From Lutibacter sp. (lineage in GTDB: Bacteria; Bacteroidota; Bacteroidia; Flavobacteriales; Flavobacteriaceae): DNA of 6,083 bases. Positions 1 through 5,820 of the stretch are shown here, piece after piece (the first letter of the stretch is position 1; every line of letters begins with the position of its first letter). Both the position numbers and the translations under genes were made by a program. The stretch is taken from assembly GCF_021647475.1 (NCBI RefSeq), contig NZ_JAKIUR010000092.1:1-6083 (forward strand), read 5' to 3'. The notes under the pieces are model-generated. The model saw nothing but the letters and a program-made list of their open reading frames with translations. It did not search any database and was not told the DNA's origin.

Positions 1-126
1 TAGCCTTGAACCTCCTGAAAAATGAACAAACTAAAAAACTGTCGGTTAAAAGCAAAAGACTCAAAGCGGCTTGGGATGAAGACTATTTATTAAGGATATT
101 GAAAATAAAAGTGTGAGTTTGCCCTG
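1..126 (+). mobile_element. Right end of an ISAs1-family insertion sequence (partial)
   Basis: The transposase tail at 3-116 is followed within ten bases by GCCCTG (121-126). Its reverse complement, CAGGGC, fits the CAGGG-type terminal inverted repeats known for ISAs1-family elements, so I place the element's right boundary at 126. Flanking chromosomal DNA would start at 127, and the first 8-10 bases from there would be one copy of the target duplication. The left end lies outside the window, so neither the inverted-repeat partner nor the duplication can be confirmed. The boundary is inferred and could be off by a few bases. Confidence 0.65.
3..116 (+). CDS. ISAs1-family transposase, C-terminal 37 residues (5' end outside window)
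   Basis: Reading frame 3 is open from the window edge to a TGA at 114-116. It encodes a basic tail that begins ALNLLKNEQT and contains KSKRLKAAWDEDYLLRIL. The pattern ALNLLK...K.KR..A.WD.DYLL is what I recognise as the extreme C-terminus of ISAs1-family (DDE-type) transposases, and the IS-like end just downstream supports this. The catalytic acidic residues lie upstream, outside the window, so it cannot be judged whether the gene is intact. Codon use is AT-rich like its surroundings. Only the tail is visible; the assignment rests on motif recall rather than alignment. Confidence 0.75.
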   Translation, partial: ALNLLKNEQTKKLSVKSKRLKAAWDEDYLLRILKIKV

Positions 127-161
127 GGTAAAAAACTATATGAGTTTAAAAGCACAAAAAA

Positions 162-854
162 TTATTTTTTCTTCTTAATAATAGGAATCAAGTAACTTAA
201 AGTGTAGTTAAAACTTACTCCAGAATCATTTAAAAAAACTCTATTAAAACCAGGAACATATAAATTTTTAAAGTTTTCAGGTTCTTTAGTTGAAATCATT
301 TTATTAAAACTAACACTTGCTCCTAAATACAAATTTTTCAATGTTTCTACTTTCATTCCAAAAACAAAAGCATACCATTGTGCATTTAATCCACTGAATT
401 TATTGCTAGGTGTTATTTGTGGATTATTAAAATAAGTTCCGTTACTATTTGGAGTGTAACTATTTAGCGTTTGATTAAAAAAACTGATTCCGTAGCGTAA
501 ACCTACATATATTTCGTTACGCATTCCTATCCAGTTTTTGTAGGCATTATAATTAAAGCCAACTTTTATATAGGAACCTTTTGTGGTGAAATTTATATAA
601 TCTTCGTTAGTGGTTTTGGTAACATTACCAATTTCTGTTGCCAAATAATAGTTATTTAAAATACGAATATCACCAACTACTTCAATTGCTTTATTTTGCT
701 TATCAAAAAAAGTGATTATGGGTTTACTTATATCTACACCAACCCTAATTCCATAAGATTCTTGTCGTTTAATAGTATCCGTTTTCTGTTGAGCATAACT
801 TTGTATGCTGAACCAGCTACTAATGATAAATAGCAATATGTGCAGCTGTTTCAT
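162..854 (-). CDS. DUF6048 family outer-membrane beta-barrel protein
   Basis: A 230-residue exported protein of unknown function. Residues 1-21 form a signal peptide: K2, a hydrophobic stretch LLFIISSWFS, and a cleavage site SYA|QQ for signal peptidase I. The mature part has alternating polar and aromatic strands (for example YGIRVGVDIS, YYLATEIGNV, GSYIKVGFNY, WYAFVFGMKV, LYLGASVSFN, GVSFNYTLSYLIP) separated by polar turns, as expected of a small outer-membrane beta-barrel. It ends in a lysine-rich tail. I recognise it as DUF6048, which in flavobacteria normally follows a DUF6452 lipoprotein and rlmD, as here. The start at 854 is the only Met that gives a complete signal peptide, and it lies 35 nt inside the preceding gene, so translation is probably coupled. 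An ISAs1-type element ends about 35 bp beyond its stop. Function is unknown. Confidence 0.85.
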   Translation of the reverse strand: MKQLHILLFIISSWFSIQSYAQQKTDTIKRQESYGIRVGVDISKPIITFFDKQNKAIEVVGDIRILNNYYLATEIGNVTKTTNEDYINFTTKGSYIKVGFNYNAYKNWIGMRNEIYVGLRYGISFFNQTLNSYTPNSNGTYFNNPQITPSNKFSGLNAQWYAFVFGMKVETLKNLYLGASVSFNKMISTKEPENFKNLYVPGFNRVFLNDSGVSFNYTLSYLIPIIKKKK

Positions 855-1272
855 TATCTATTGTTGGGTTAATAATTTTAATTTCTTTTATCCAATTAAT
901 GGAGTCACTGCCAATTGTTAAATTTTCAAATATTGTTTTATATCCGCATGAACGAGATACAAATACATCTTTTCTAGTATAACTAAAATTAATTTTGTCA
1001 ACGATTATACTATCTGAAAATTTATAAACGGTACTATCTTTTGTTAAATCTAATGGAATGGAAATAGAATCTAAAGACATTCTTTTATAAATGCTATCTT
1101 TATTTTCACTCCAAACGGTTAAATAGGGTATTTTTTTTAATGCAGTTCTTGCGGTATCATTATAAAATAGGATAATTAAATTTGGTGTAGTTGCATCTAT
1201 ACAAATATCATCTTTTTCACAACTTAAAAAAGAAGCGATTAAAAGGATAAAAATTATCAATGTTTTTTTCAT
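820..1272 (-). CDS. DUF6452 family lipoprotein
   Basis: A 150-residue lipoprotein of unknown function. The N-terminus has K2-K3, a hydrophobic core LIIFILLIASF and a lipobox-like FLSC, with C18 as the lipidated cysteine for signal peptidase II. The residues after it, EKDD, resemble the K-(D/E)2 lipoprotein export signal that sends Bacteroidota lipoproteins to the cell surface, so surface exposure is a reasonable inference. The middle is a beta-rich domain. The segment FVSRSCGYKTIF is the part I recognise as typical of DUF6452, and the end AHIAIYH matches the family's usual C-terminus, so the protein looks complete. The gene starts 5 nt after rlmD and overlaps the DUF6048 gene by 35 nt, implying one transcript. 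The nearby outer-membrane protein suggests the two may act together, but no activity is known to me. Confidence 0.85.
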   Translation of the reverse strand: MKKTLIIFILLIASFLSCEKDDICIDATTPNLIILFYNDTARTALKKIPYLTVWSENKDSIYKRMSLDSISIPLDLTKDSTVYKFSDSIIVDKINFSYTRKDVFVSRSCGYKTIFENLTIGSDSINWIKEIKIINPTIDNETAAHIAIYH

Positions 1273-1277
1273 AAACT

Positions 1278-2687
1278 TTATTTTAATTCTAATAAAACAA
1301 CATTTTCAACGTGATGTGTTTGTGGAAACATATCTACTGCTTGCGTTTTTACAATAGTATAATAATCTTTCATTAAAGCCAAATCACGAGCTTGGGTTGC
1401 TGAATTACAACTAACATAAACTATTTTTTTAGGTAAAATATCTAATAGTTTTGCAACCACATTTTTATGCATTCCATCTCGTGGTGGGTCTGTAATAATA
1501 ATATCTGGTTTTCCGTGTTTGGCAATAAAAGCATCGTTAAAAACAGTTTTCATATCTCCTGCAAAAAAATCAACGTTATTAATCTTATTTAATTGTGCGT
1601 TAATTTTGGCATCTTCAATAGCTTCAGGTACAGATTCTACACCAATTACTTTTTTAGCTTTTCTGGCTACAAATTGAGCGATTGTTCCTGTACCAGTATA
1701 TAAATCATACACAATTTCATTCCCAGTTAAATTTGCAAAATCTCGAGTAATTTTATATAATTCGTAAGCTTGTGTTGAGTTAGTTTGGTAAAAAGATTTC
1801 GGACCAATTTTAAATTTTAAATTTTCCATTTCTTCAAAAATATGATCTCTTCCTTTAAAAAGAATGATATCTTGATCATATAAAGTATCATTTCCTTTTC
1901 CATTAATTACATATTGTAATGATGTAATTTCAGGAAATTTTTCAGCTAAAGCATTTAATAAACCTTCTCGTTTTTCCTTATTTTCTTTAAAAAACTGAAT
2001 GACTACCATAATTTCTCCGTTAGAAGAAATTCGAATCATAACTGTTCTTAAAAAACCACTTTGTTCTCTTGGGTTAAAAAACGCTAAACCATTCTCTATT
2101 CCATAATTTCTGATAAAATTTCGGATAGCGTTTGAGGGTTCTTCTTGTAAATGGCATTTTGAAATATCTAAAATTTTATCCCACATTCCTGCAATATGAA
2201 ATCCACAGGCATTTCTGTTATCAATTTCTTCACCAGAATTTATTTCATCTAACGTAAGCCATCGACTGTTTGAAAATGAAAATTCCATTTTATTACGATA
2301 ATAATAGGTTTTTTCACAGCCTAAAATAGGAGTAATTTCGGGCAACTCTAAATGCCCAATTCGCAATAAATTATTAACCACTTCATTTTGTTTATATTCC
2401 AATTGATAGTTATAACTCATATTTTGCCATTTGCAACCACCGCAATTATCAAAATGTTCGCATACAGGCTTCGTTCTTTTATCGGAATATTTATGAAATT
2501 TTATAGCAGTTCCTTCAAAATATGCTTTTCTTTTTTTGAAGGTTTTTATATCAACAACATCTCCAGGAACTGTATTTGTTAAGAAAATAACTCTTCCATC
2601 AGGTGCTTTTGCTACTGTTTTACCACGGGCACCAGCATCTACTATTGTTATGTTTTCAAATATTTGTTGCGTTTTTTTTCTCGCCAT
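1278..2687 (-). CDS. rlmD: 23S rRNA (uracil(1939)-C5)-methyltransferase RlmD-type, class I SAM-dependent
   Basis: A cytoplasmic RNA methyltransferase of 469 residues that transfers methyl from S-adenosylmethionine to C5 of a uridine, most likely in 23S rRNA. The N-terminus (about 1-65) is a TRAM RNA-binding domain. Four iron-sulfur cysteines are present: C76, C82 and C85 in CEHFDNCGGC, and C178 in DISKCHLQ. The C-terminal Rossmann domain has SAM motif I YDLYTGTGTI (327-336), DPPRDG (400-405), the nucleophile C427 in YVSCNS, and the general base E461 in HHVEN. All key residues are intact. The frame can be extended to 2711, but I choose the Met at 2687: MARKK starts the conserved part, and a TAnnTTTG box ends 4 bases before it. 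The family also includes RlmC and TrmA; the four-Cys cluster plus TRAM domain favours RlmD, though the exact target is inferred. First gene of the operon with the DUF6452 and DUF6048 genes. Confidence 0.92.
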   Translation of the reverse strand: MARKKTQQIFENITIVDAGARGKTVAKAPDGRVIFLTNTVPGDVVDIKTFKKRKAYFEGTAIKFHKYSDKRTKPVCEHFDNCGGCKWQNMSYNYQLEYKQNEVVNNLLRIGHLELPEITPILGCEKTYYYRNKMEFSFSNSRWLTLDEINSGEEIDNRNACGFHIAGMWDKILDISKCHLQEEPSNAIRNFIRNYGIENGLAFFNPREQSGFLRTVMIRISSNGEIMVVIQFFKENKEKREGLLNALAEKFPEITSLQYVINGKGNDTLYDQDIILFKGRDHIFEEMENLKFKIGPKSFYQTNSTQAYELYKITRDFANLTGNEIVYDLYTGTGTIAQFVARKAKKVIGVESVPEAIEDAKINAQLNKINNVDFFAGDMKTVFNDAFIAKHGKPDIIITDPPRDGMHKNVVAKLLDILPKKIVYVSCNSATQARDLALMKDYYTIVKTQAVDMFPQTHHVENVVLLELK

Positions 2688-2691
2688 GATG

Positions 2692-2699
2692 CAAATGTA
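2692..2699 (-). promoter_or_regulatory. Bacteroidota -7 box for rlmD (TACATTTG), predicting a leaderless mRNA
   Basis: On the minus strand TACATTTG matches the Bacteroidota -7 consensus TAnnTTTG exactly and ends 4 nt before the ATG at 2687. Transcription normally starts a few bases after this box, so the mRNA would begin at or next to the start codon. A TTTG that might serve as the -33 element exists, but its spacing (26 nt) is longer than usual and it falls inside the upstream terminator hairpin. No Shine-Dalgarno sequence is present. Confidence 0.5.
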
Positions 2700-2712
2700 C
2701 CATTTTAGCATA

Positions 2713-2744
2713 AAAAAAGCACCTCCAAAAAGAGATGCTTTTTT
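2713..2744 (-). terminator. Intrinsic terminator after the cytochrome c gene (potentially bidirectional)
   Basis: A 13-bp stem (arms 2713-2725 and 2732-2744) with a 6-nt loop. On the minus strand it reads as AAAAAAGCATCTC paired with GAGGTGCTTTTTT, including one U-G wobble, and its 3' arm runs into seven Ts. It lies 16 nt past the stop codon of the cytochrome c gene at 2761. It should separate that gene from the rlmD operon. The plus strand also ends in a T-run but has a C-A mismatch in the stem. Confidence 0.8.
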
Positions 2745-2760
2745 ACTATTTTATTAAAAA

Positions 2761-3222
2761 TTATTTTACACTTCTCATATAAGCAGCTAAAGCGGCTAAT
2801 TCTTCACCTTTTAAGTCTTTTACAAAACCATCTAAATTAGCTTTCATAATTGCAACTTGACCAGGATCAGTATCAACAATAGCCTCAGATTCTTCTTTTA
2901 AAAACTTAACAATATCACCATTTTTTTCTGTGTAAATTTTATTTATATCTTTAATTGATGGACCAATTACTTTTACATCTGGTTGGTGACAAGTAGCACA
3001 AGTTTTTTCAGTAAATAATTTTTTTCCTAATGCAACATTGTCAACAACACCATCTGCATTAGTTGTTACTTCTTTGGTTGTTTGAGTAGTCTCTGGAGTT
3101 GTATTATGTTGCATCATTGGTTGTTGCATCATTGGTTCCCTTTTTACTTCTTTTTTCTTTTTTTCACCGCAACTCACAAAAAATAGTGCTGCTAATCCTA
3201 AAACTAATACTGATTTTTTCAT
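2761..3222 (-). CDS. Lipid-anchored class I c-type cytochrome
   Basis: A 153-residue electron carrier facing the periplasm. Residues 1-18 form a lipoprotein signal (MKKSVLVLGLAALFFVSC) with C18 lipidated. A basic, Met/Gln/Thr-rich linker follows (about 20-58), including PMMQQPMMQH at 30-39. The cytochrome domain (about 60-153) carries the covalent heme motif C75-A-T-C78-H79, with H79 as one axial ligand. M126 in QVAIMKANL is the probable second ligand. The end ELAALAAYMRSVK is the usual C-terminal helix of small class I cytochromes. All heme-binding residues are present. Its partner is not visible; electron shuttling to a terminal oxidase is only a guess. It is transcribed alone: a -7 box lies 25 nt upstream and a terminator follows. 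The gene diverges from rocD across a 229-bp region. Confidence 0.9.
   Translation of the reverse strand: MKKSVLVLGLAALFFVSCGEKKKKEVKREPMMQQPMMQHNTTPETTQTTKEVTTNADGVVDNVALGKKLFTEKTCATCHQPDVKVIGPSIKDINKIYTEKNGDIVKFLKEESEAIVDTDPGQVAIMKANLDGFVKDLKGEELAALAAYMRSVK
3108..3137 (-). repeat. Perfect 15-bp tandem duplication inside the cytochrome c gene
   Basis: The plus-strand unit GTTGCATCATTGGTT occurs twice without mismatch (3108-3122 and 3123-3137). It is in frame and encodes two copies of a five-residue Met-Met-Gln-containing unit (PMMQQPMMQ) in the linker between the lipid anchor and the heme domain. It changes linker length without affecting the heme domain. Confidence 0.9.
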
Positions 3223-3247
3223 TTTATTTTATTTAATTAGATTGATA

Positions 3248-3255
3248 CAAATTTA
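3248..3255 (-). promoter_or_regulatory. -7 promoter box for the cytochrome c gene (TAAATTTG)
   Basis: On the minus strand TAAATTTG matches the Bacteroidota TAnnTTTG consensus. It ends 25 nt before the ATG at 3222 and predicts a 5' leader of about 20 nt. I found no TTTG at the usual -33 distance; the nearest is about 34 nt further upstream. The leader is A/T only near the start codon and has no Shine-Dalgarno sequence, as is common in Bacteroidota. Confidence 0.45.
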
Positions 3256-3310
3256 TTAAAAAAAATAGATTATTATGTAATATTGTTCACAAAAAAATAA
3301 AAGTTTAGGA

Positions 3311-3345
3311 TATTGATATTGAAACAATTTATATCTATATCAATA
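3311..3345. promoter_or_regulatory. 9-bp inverted repeat, candidate operator in the divergent region
   Basis: TATTGATAT (3311-3319) is an exact reverse complement of ATATCAATA (3337-3345), with a 17-nt spacer. A second small palindrome, ATTG-AAA-CAAT (3318-3328), overlaps the left arm, and GATATT is repeated directly at 3309-3320. It sits about 30-60 bp upstream of the rocD -7 boxes and about 55-90 bp upstream of the cytochrome c box. Arms at this spacing suit a dimeric regulator on two turns of helix. In DNA this AT-rich, chance palindromes are common, so the role is inferred. Confidence 0.35.
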
Positions 3346-3364
3346 AATCAAAAAAAATAATTAT

Positions 3365-3380
3365 TAATTTTGTATTTTTG
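3365..3380 (+). promoter_or_regulatory. Two adjacent -7 boxes for rocD (TAATTTTG, TATTTTTG)
   Basis: Two back-to-back matches to TAnnTTTG occur at 3365-3372 and 3373-3380. The second predicts transcription from about 3385, giving a leader of about 65 nt before the rocD ATG at 3452. No clear TTTG lies at the expected -33 distance, so activator help is possible, but this is inference. Confidence 0.45.
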
Positions 3381-3384
3381 AACC

Positions 3385-3451
3385 CTCAGAGGATGATTTC
3401 TCTCCTAATAAGAAGGAATTGATATTTTTCAATTTTTAATTTTTTTTTAAG
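3385..3451 (+). promoter_or_regulatory. rocD leader with a nine-codon ORF and a weak terminator-like hairpin
   Basis: Shortly after the predicted transcription start is ATG (3393) of a short frame encoding MISLLIRRN, which stops at TGA 3420-3422. Its stop overlaps a hairpin (3414-3437: 9 bp including two G-U pairs, loop TATTTT) followed by a run of Ts up to 3449. Upstream, AGGA (3390-3393) and TCCT (3402-3405) could pair, and TCCT could instead pair with AGGA at 3414-3417, which would compete with the hairpin. The two consecutive Arg codons (AGA AGG) just before the hairpin recall amino-acid attenuators, and the downstream enzyme degrades ornithine. Stems are short and AT-rich, and GAGG directly abuts the ATG, too close for a normal Shine-Dalgarno. 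Regulatory function is a hypothesis. Confidence 0.25.
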
Positions 3452-4693
3452 ATGGTTTCAGATAAAATTTCAGCCACACAAGCTATTGAATTAGAACATA
3501 AATACGGAGCTCATAATTATCATCCACTTCCTGTAGTTTTAAATAGAGGAGAAGGAGTGTATGTTTGGGATGTAGAAGGAAAACGATATTACGATTTTTT
3601 ATCAGCGTATTCTGCTGTTAATCAAGGACATTGTCATCCTAAAATAATAAATGCTTTAAAAGAACAAGCGGATAAATTAACACTTACTTCTCGTGCTTTT
3701 TATAATGATATTTTAGGGAAATACGAACAATATGTTACGTCTTATTTTGGGTACGATAAGGTATTACCTATGAATTCTGGTGCTGAAGCTGTAGAAACCG
3801 CCATTAAATTGTGTAGAAAATACGCATACGAAGTAAAAGGAATTGATAAAAATAAAGCAGAAATTATTGTTTGTAAAAATAATTTTCATGGAAGAACAAC
3901 TACTATAATTTCTTTTTCTAATGATCCTGAAGCTAGAGAAAATTTTGGACCTTATACTAGTGGATTTATTAAAATTGAATATGATAATTTAAAGGCTTTA
4001 GAAGAAACTTTAAATTCGAGTAATAATATTGCAGGATTTTTAGTCGAACCTATTCAAGGAGAAGCAGGTGTTTATGTGCCTTCTGATGGATATTTAGCTA
4101 AAGCTAAAGAACTTTGCGAGAAACATAATGTTTTATTTATGGCAGATGAAGTTCAAACAGGAATTGCCCGAACTGGCAAATTGTTGGCGGTGCAATATGA
4201 AGATGTTGTTCCTGATATTTTAATTTTGGGTAAAGCTTTAAGCGGAGGCGTTTATCCTGTGTCTGCAGTTTTAGCAAATGATGCAATAATGGATGTAATT
4301 AAACCTGGTCAACATGGTTCAACATTTGGTGGAAATCCGTTAGCTGCAGCAGTCGCAATTGCTTCATTAGAAGTAATTAAAGATGAAAAATTAGCAGAAA
4401 ATGCCTATAAATTGGGAAACTTATTTAGAAGTGAAATTCAAAAATTAGTAGATTCTTCTGAATTTTTAAAACAAGTTAGAGGAAAAGGATTGTTAAATGC
4501 TATTGTTATTAATGATTCTGAGGATAGTTCAACAGCTTGGGATATCTGCTTGAAATTGCGAGATAATGGTTTGCTTGCAAAACCTACACATGGTAATATT
4601 ATTCGTTTTGCACCACCTTTGGTAATGAATGAAGAACAATTATTAGATTGTGTTGCAATAATTAAGAAGACTTTTAATGAGTTTGAAAATTAA
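3452..4693 (+). CDS. rocD: Ornithine aminotransferase (ornithine--oxo-acid transaminase)
   Basis: A cytosolic PLP enzyme of 413 residues, full length for the family. It moves the delta-amino group of ornithine to 2-oxoglutarate, giving glutamate-5-semialdehyde and glutamate, which links arginine/ornithine breakdown to proline and glutamate. The fold is class III (subgroup II) aminotransferase. Visible residues, by correspondence with human OAT: Y53 (ornithine specificity, human Y55), F145 stacking on PLP and R148 (human F177, R180), E204 (human E235), D232 and Q235 in ADEVQTG (human D263, Q266), Schiff-base K261 in LGKALSGG (human K292), T291 in HGSTFGG (human T322), and R385 in IIRFAPPL (human R413). 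Y53 and E204 favour OAT over acetylornithine aminotransferase (argD). The start is preceded by a T-rich leader without a Shine-Dalgarno sequence. It is a single-gene unit closed by a strong terminator. Confidence 0.95.
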   Translation: MVSDKISATQAIELEHKYGAHNYHPLPVVLNRGEGVYVWDVEGKRYYDFLSAYSAVNQGHCHPKIINALKEQADKLTLTSRAFYNDILGKYEQYVTSYFGYDKVLPMNSGAEAVETAIKLCRKYAYEVKGIDKNKAEIIVCKNNFHGRTTTIISFSNDPEARENFGPYTSGFIKIEYDNLKALEETLNSSNNIAGFLVEPIQGEAGVYVPSDGYLAKAKELCEKHNVLFMADEVQTGIARTGKLLAVQYEDVVPDILILGKALSGGVYPVSAVLANDAIMDVIKPGQHGSTFGGNPLAAAVAIASLEVIKDEKLAENAYKLGNLFRSEIQKLVDSSEFLKQVRGKGLLNAIVINDSEDSSTAWDICLKLRDNGLLAKPTHGNIIRFAPPLVMNEEQLLDCVAIIKKTFNEFEN

Positions 4694-4722
4694 AAAAAAG
4701 CGGCTTTTAAGCCGCTTTTTTT
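4693..4722 (+). terminator. Strong intrinsic terminator of rocD
   Basis: GCGGCT (4700-4705) pairs with AGCCGC (4710-4715) around a TTTA loop, and flanking runs of seven As and seven Ts extend the stem to 13 bp. It begins at the last base of the rocD stop codon. The structure is nearly symmetrical, so it can also end minus-strand transcripts coming from the pseudogene side. Confidence 0.92.
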
Positions 4723-4750
4723 ATTTTCTGATAAATCATTGTGTTATTTT

Positions 4751-5790
4751 TTACTCAATTTTAAATTCTTTCAATACGGGTAAAGCTTTATTATTAAAGT
4801 CAAATAATGCTTGATTTTACCAAGGAGAAGCATCTGTAGCTTGTTTCCCTTTCCAAGCAATTAATTCTGCTCCCCAATAACAAAATCCTATTCCATTTTC
4901 AACTTCTTTAGTTATTGTTTTAATTTGTTCTATAAATTTCCGTTGACCTTCATGTGTTGCAGGATATTCAGGTAAAATTAATTAATCTTCCAATCCCACA
5001 ATGTTATTAGTCCAATCATTCCAGTCAAGTGTGAAAGGATAGGCTGTTTCAGCAATCACTATTTCCCTATGATGAATTTTACTCAAATCTTGCATCTTAG
5101 TTTTAAGGTTATTTAAAGATTTTCCGTGCCATCTTGGATAATATGATAAACCAATAATATCATAATCTAATGTGTTTACCTGATTGAAAAACCAATCAGA
5201 ACCTTCTATTCCAGCAAAATGTAAAATTATTTTAGTATTATTTGAACTTGTTCTTACTGCTGAAATCCCCATTTTCATTAGCTCTATAAAATTTTGAAAA
5301 TTATTTAAAATGTTTCCATATGGGTGAAGCAATCCAGAATTTATTTCGTTACCAATTTGAATATAATTTGGCTGAATTTCATTTACAACTTTTTCAGTAT
5401 AATTAAATACACTGTCTTTTAGTTGGGTGAAACTAATTTCTTGCCATATTTTTGGTATTTTTTGATGGGCTGGGTCAGCCCAAGTGTCAGAATAATGAAG
5501 AGTTAACCAAATTTTAAACCCTTTTGATTTTAAAGTTTCAGAAAACTCTTTTACTTCAGCAAATCCAGAATGTACATTGCTTGGGTTTACCCAAAGCTTT
5601 AATCTAATTGTGTTTACTCCGTTTTCCTTGAGGATATTTAAAAATCATTTTGATTACCATTCAAATCATAAAATATTGGATTTGAATTTGATATTTCAGG
5701 ATATCTTGAAATGTCAACAGCAGAAATAAACTTTGAGTTTCCGTTGTCTAGAATAGGCACATTTAAATTATGAATTTTCCTGAAATAGGT
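4751..5790 (-). pseudogene. Decayed GH53 arabinogalactan endo-beta-1,4-galactanase, 5'-truncated by an IS
   Basis: Conceptual repair gives about 345 residues of a family-53 glycoside hydrolase, which cuts beta-1,4-galactan in plant or algal polysaccharide. Segments in order: FISAVDISRYPEI (about 5700-5740), NGVNTIRLKLWVNPSNVHSG, LTLHYSDTWADPAHQ (5462-5506), IQIGNEINSG with the acid/base Glu at 5345-5347, YDIIGLSYYPRWHG, VIAETAYPF with the nucleophile Glu at 5048-5050, FCYWGAELIAW, and the usual terminal FDFNNKALPVL. Lesions: one base missing from a poly-A run at 5640-5644 (five bases where six restore the frame), creating a stop at 5638-5640; a TAA at 4982-4984; and a TAA at 4817-4819, where a Trp-Glu-Asn context would be expected. 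The signal peptide and start codon are missing because an IS3-type element begins about 5791. A 116-codon open stretch at 4982-5332 is only a piece of this gene. Sequence between lesions is well preserved, so decay is recent. Confidence 0.9.
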
Positions 5791-5791
5791 T

Positions 5792-5820
5792 GACTAAAAA
5801 TTAAACACTTAATTATAGTC
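5792..5820 (+). repeat. Imperfect inverted repeat at the IS3 left end, before orfA
   Basis: GACTAAAAATTAA (5792-5804) pairs with TTAATTATAGTC (5809-5820), with one bulged or mismatched A and an ACAC loop. The repeat ends 4 nt before the orfA ATG. In RNA it would form a hairpin that could hide the start region from read-through transcription, as known for some IS elements; that role is inferred. Confidence 0.5.

Noticed and set aside
133..147. Terminator for the minus-strand operon
   Set aside because: The stem is only 5 A/T-rich bp (AAACT/AGTTT) with a 5-nt loop; too weak to call although a T-run follows on the minus strand.
2388..2582. 64-codon plus-strand open frame
   Set aside because: It lies antisense within the well-supported rlmD gene, and its product has no recognisable domain, only a Phe/Ile-rich composition expected from the complement of AT-rich coding DNA.
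2536..2757. 73-codon plus-strand open frame across the rlmD start
   Set aside because: It is antisense to the rlmD N-terminus and runs through the terminator hairpin; no family resemblance or ribosome-binding site.
3452..4693. Acetylornithine aminotransferase (argD) instead of rocD
   Set aside because: The residues matching human OAT Tyr55 and Glu235 and the overall motif wording are of the ornithine type, and no arginine biosynthesis genes are nearby.
4982..5332. A stand-alone 116-residue gene
   Set aside because: Its sequence is the middle of GH53 (ending after the AETAYP motif), matching frame continues on both sides, its start would be TTG inside a conserved motif, and it ends at one of the nonsense lesions. 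It is a fragment of the pseudogene.
4751..5647. Programmed frameshift or stop-codon readthrough to make full-length GH53
   Set aside because: Three separate disruptions plus a missing signal peptide fit decay better. TAA is also the normal stop of rlmD, rocD, the cytochrome c and DUF6048 genes in this window, so recoding is unlikely.
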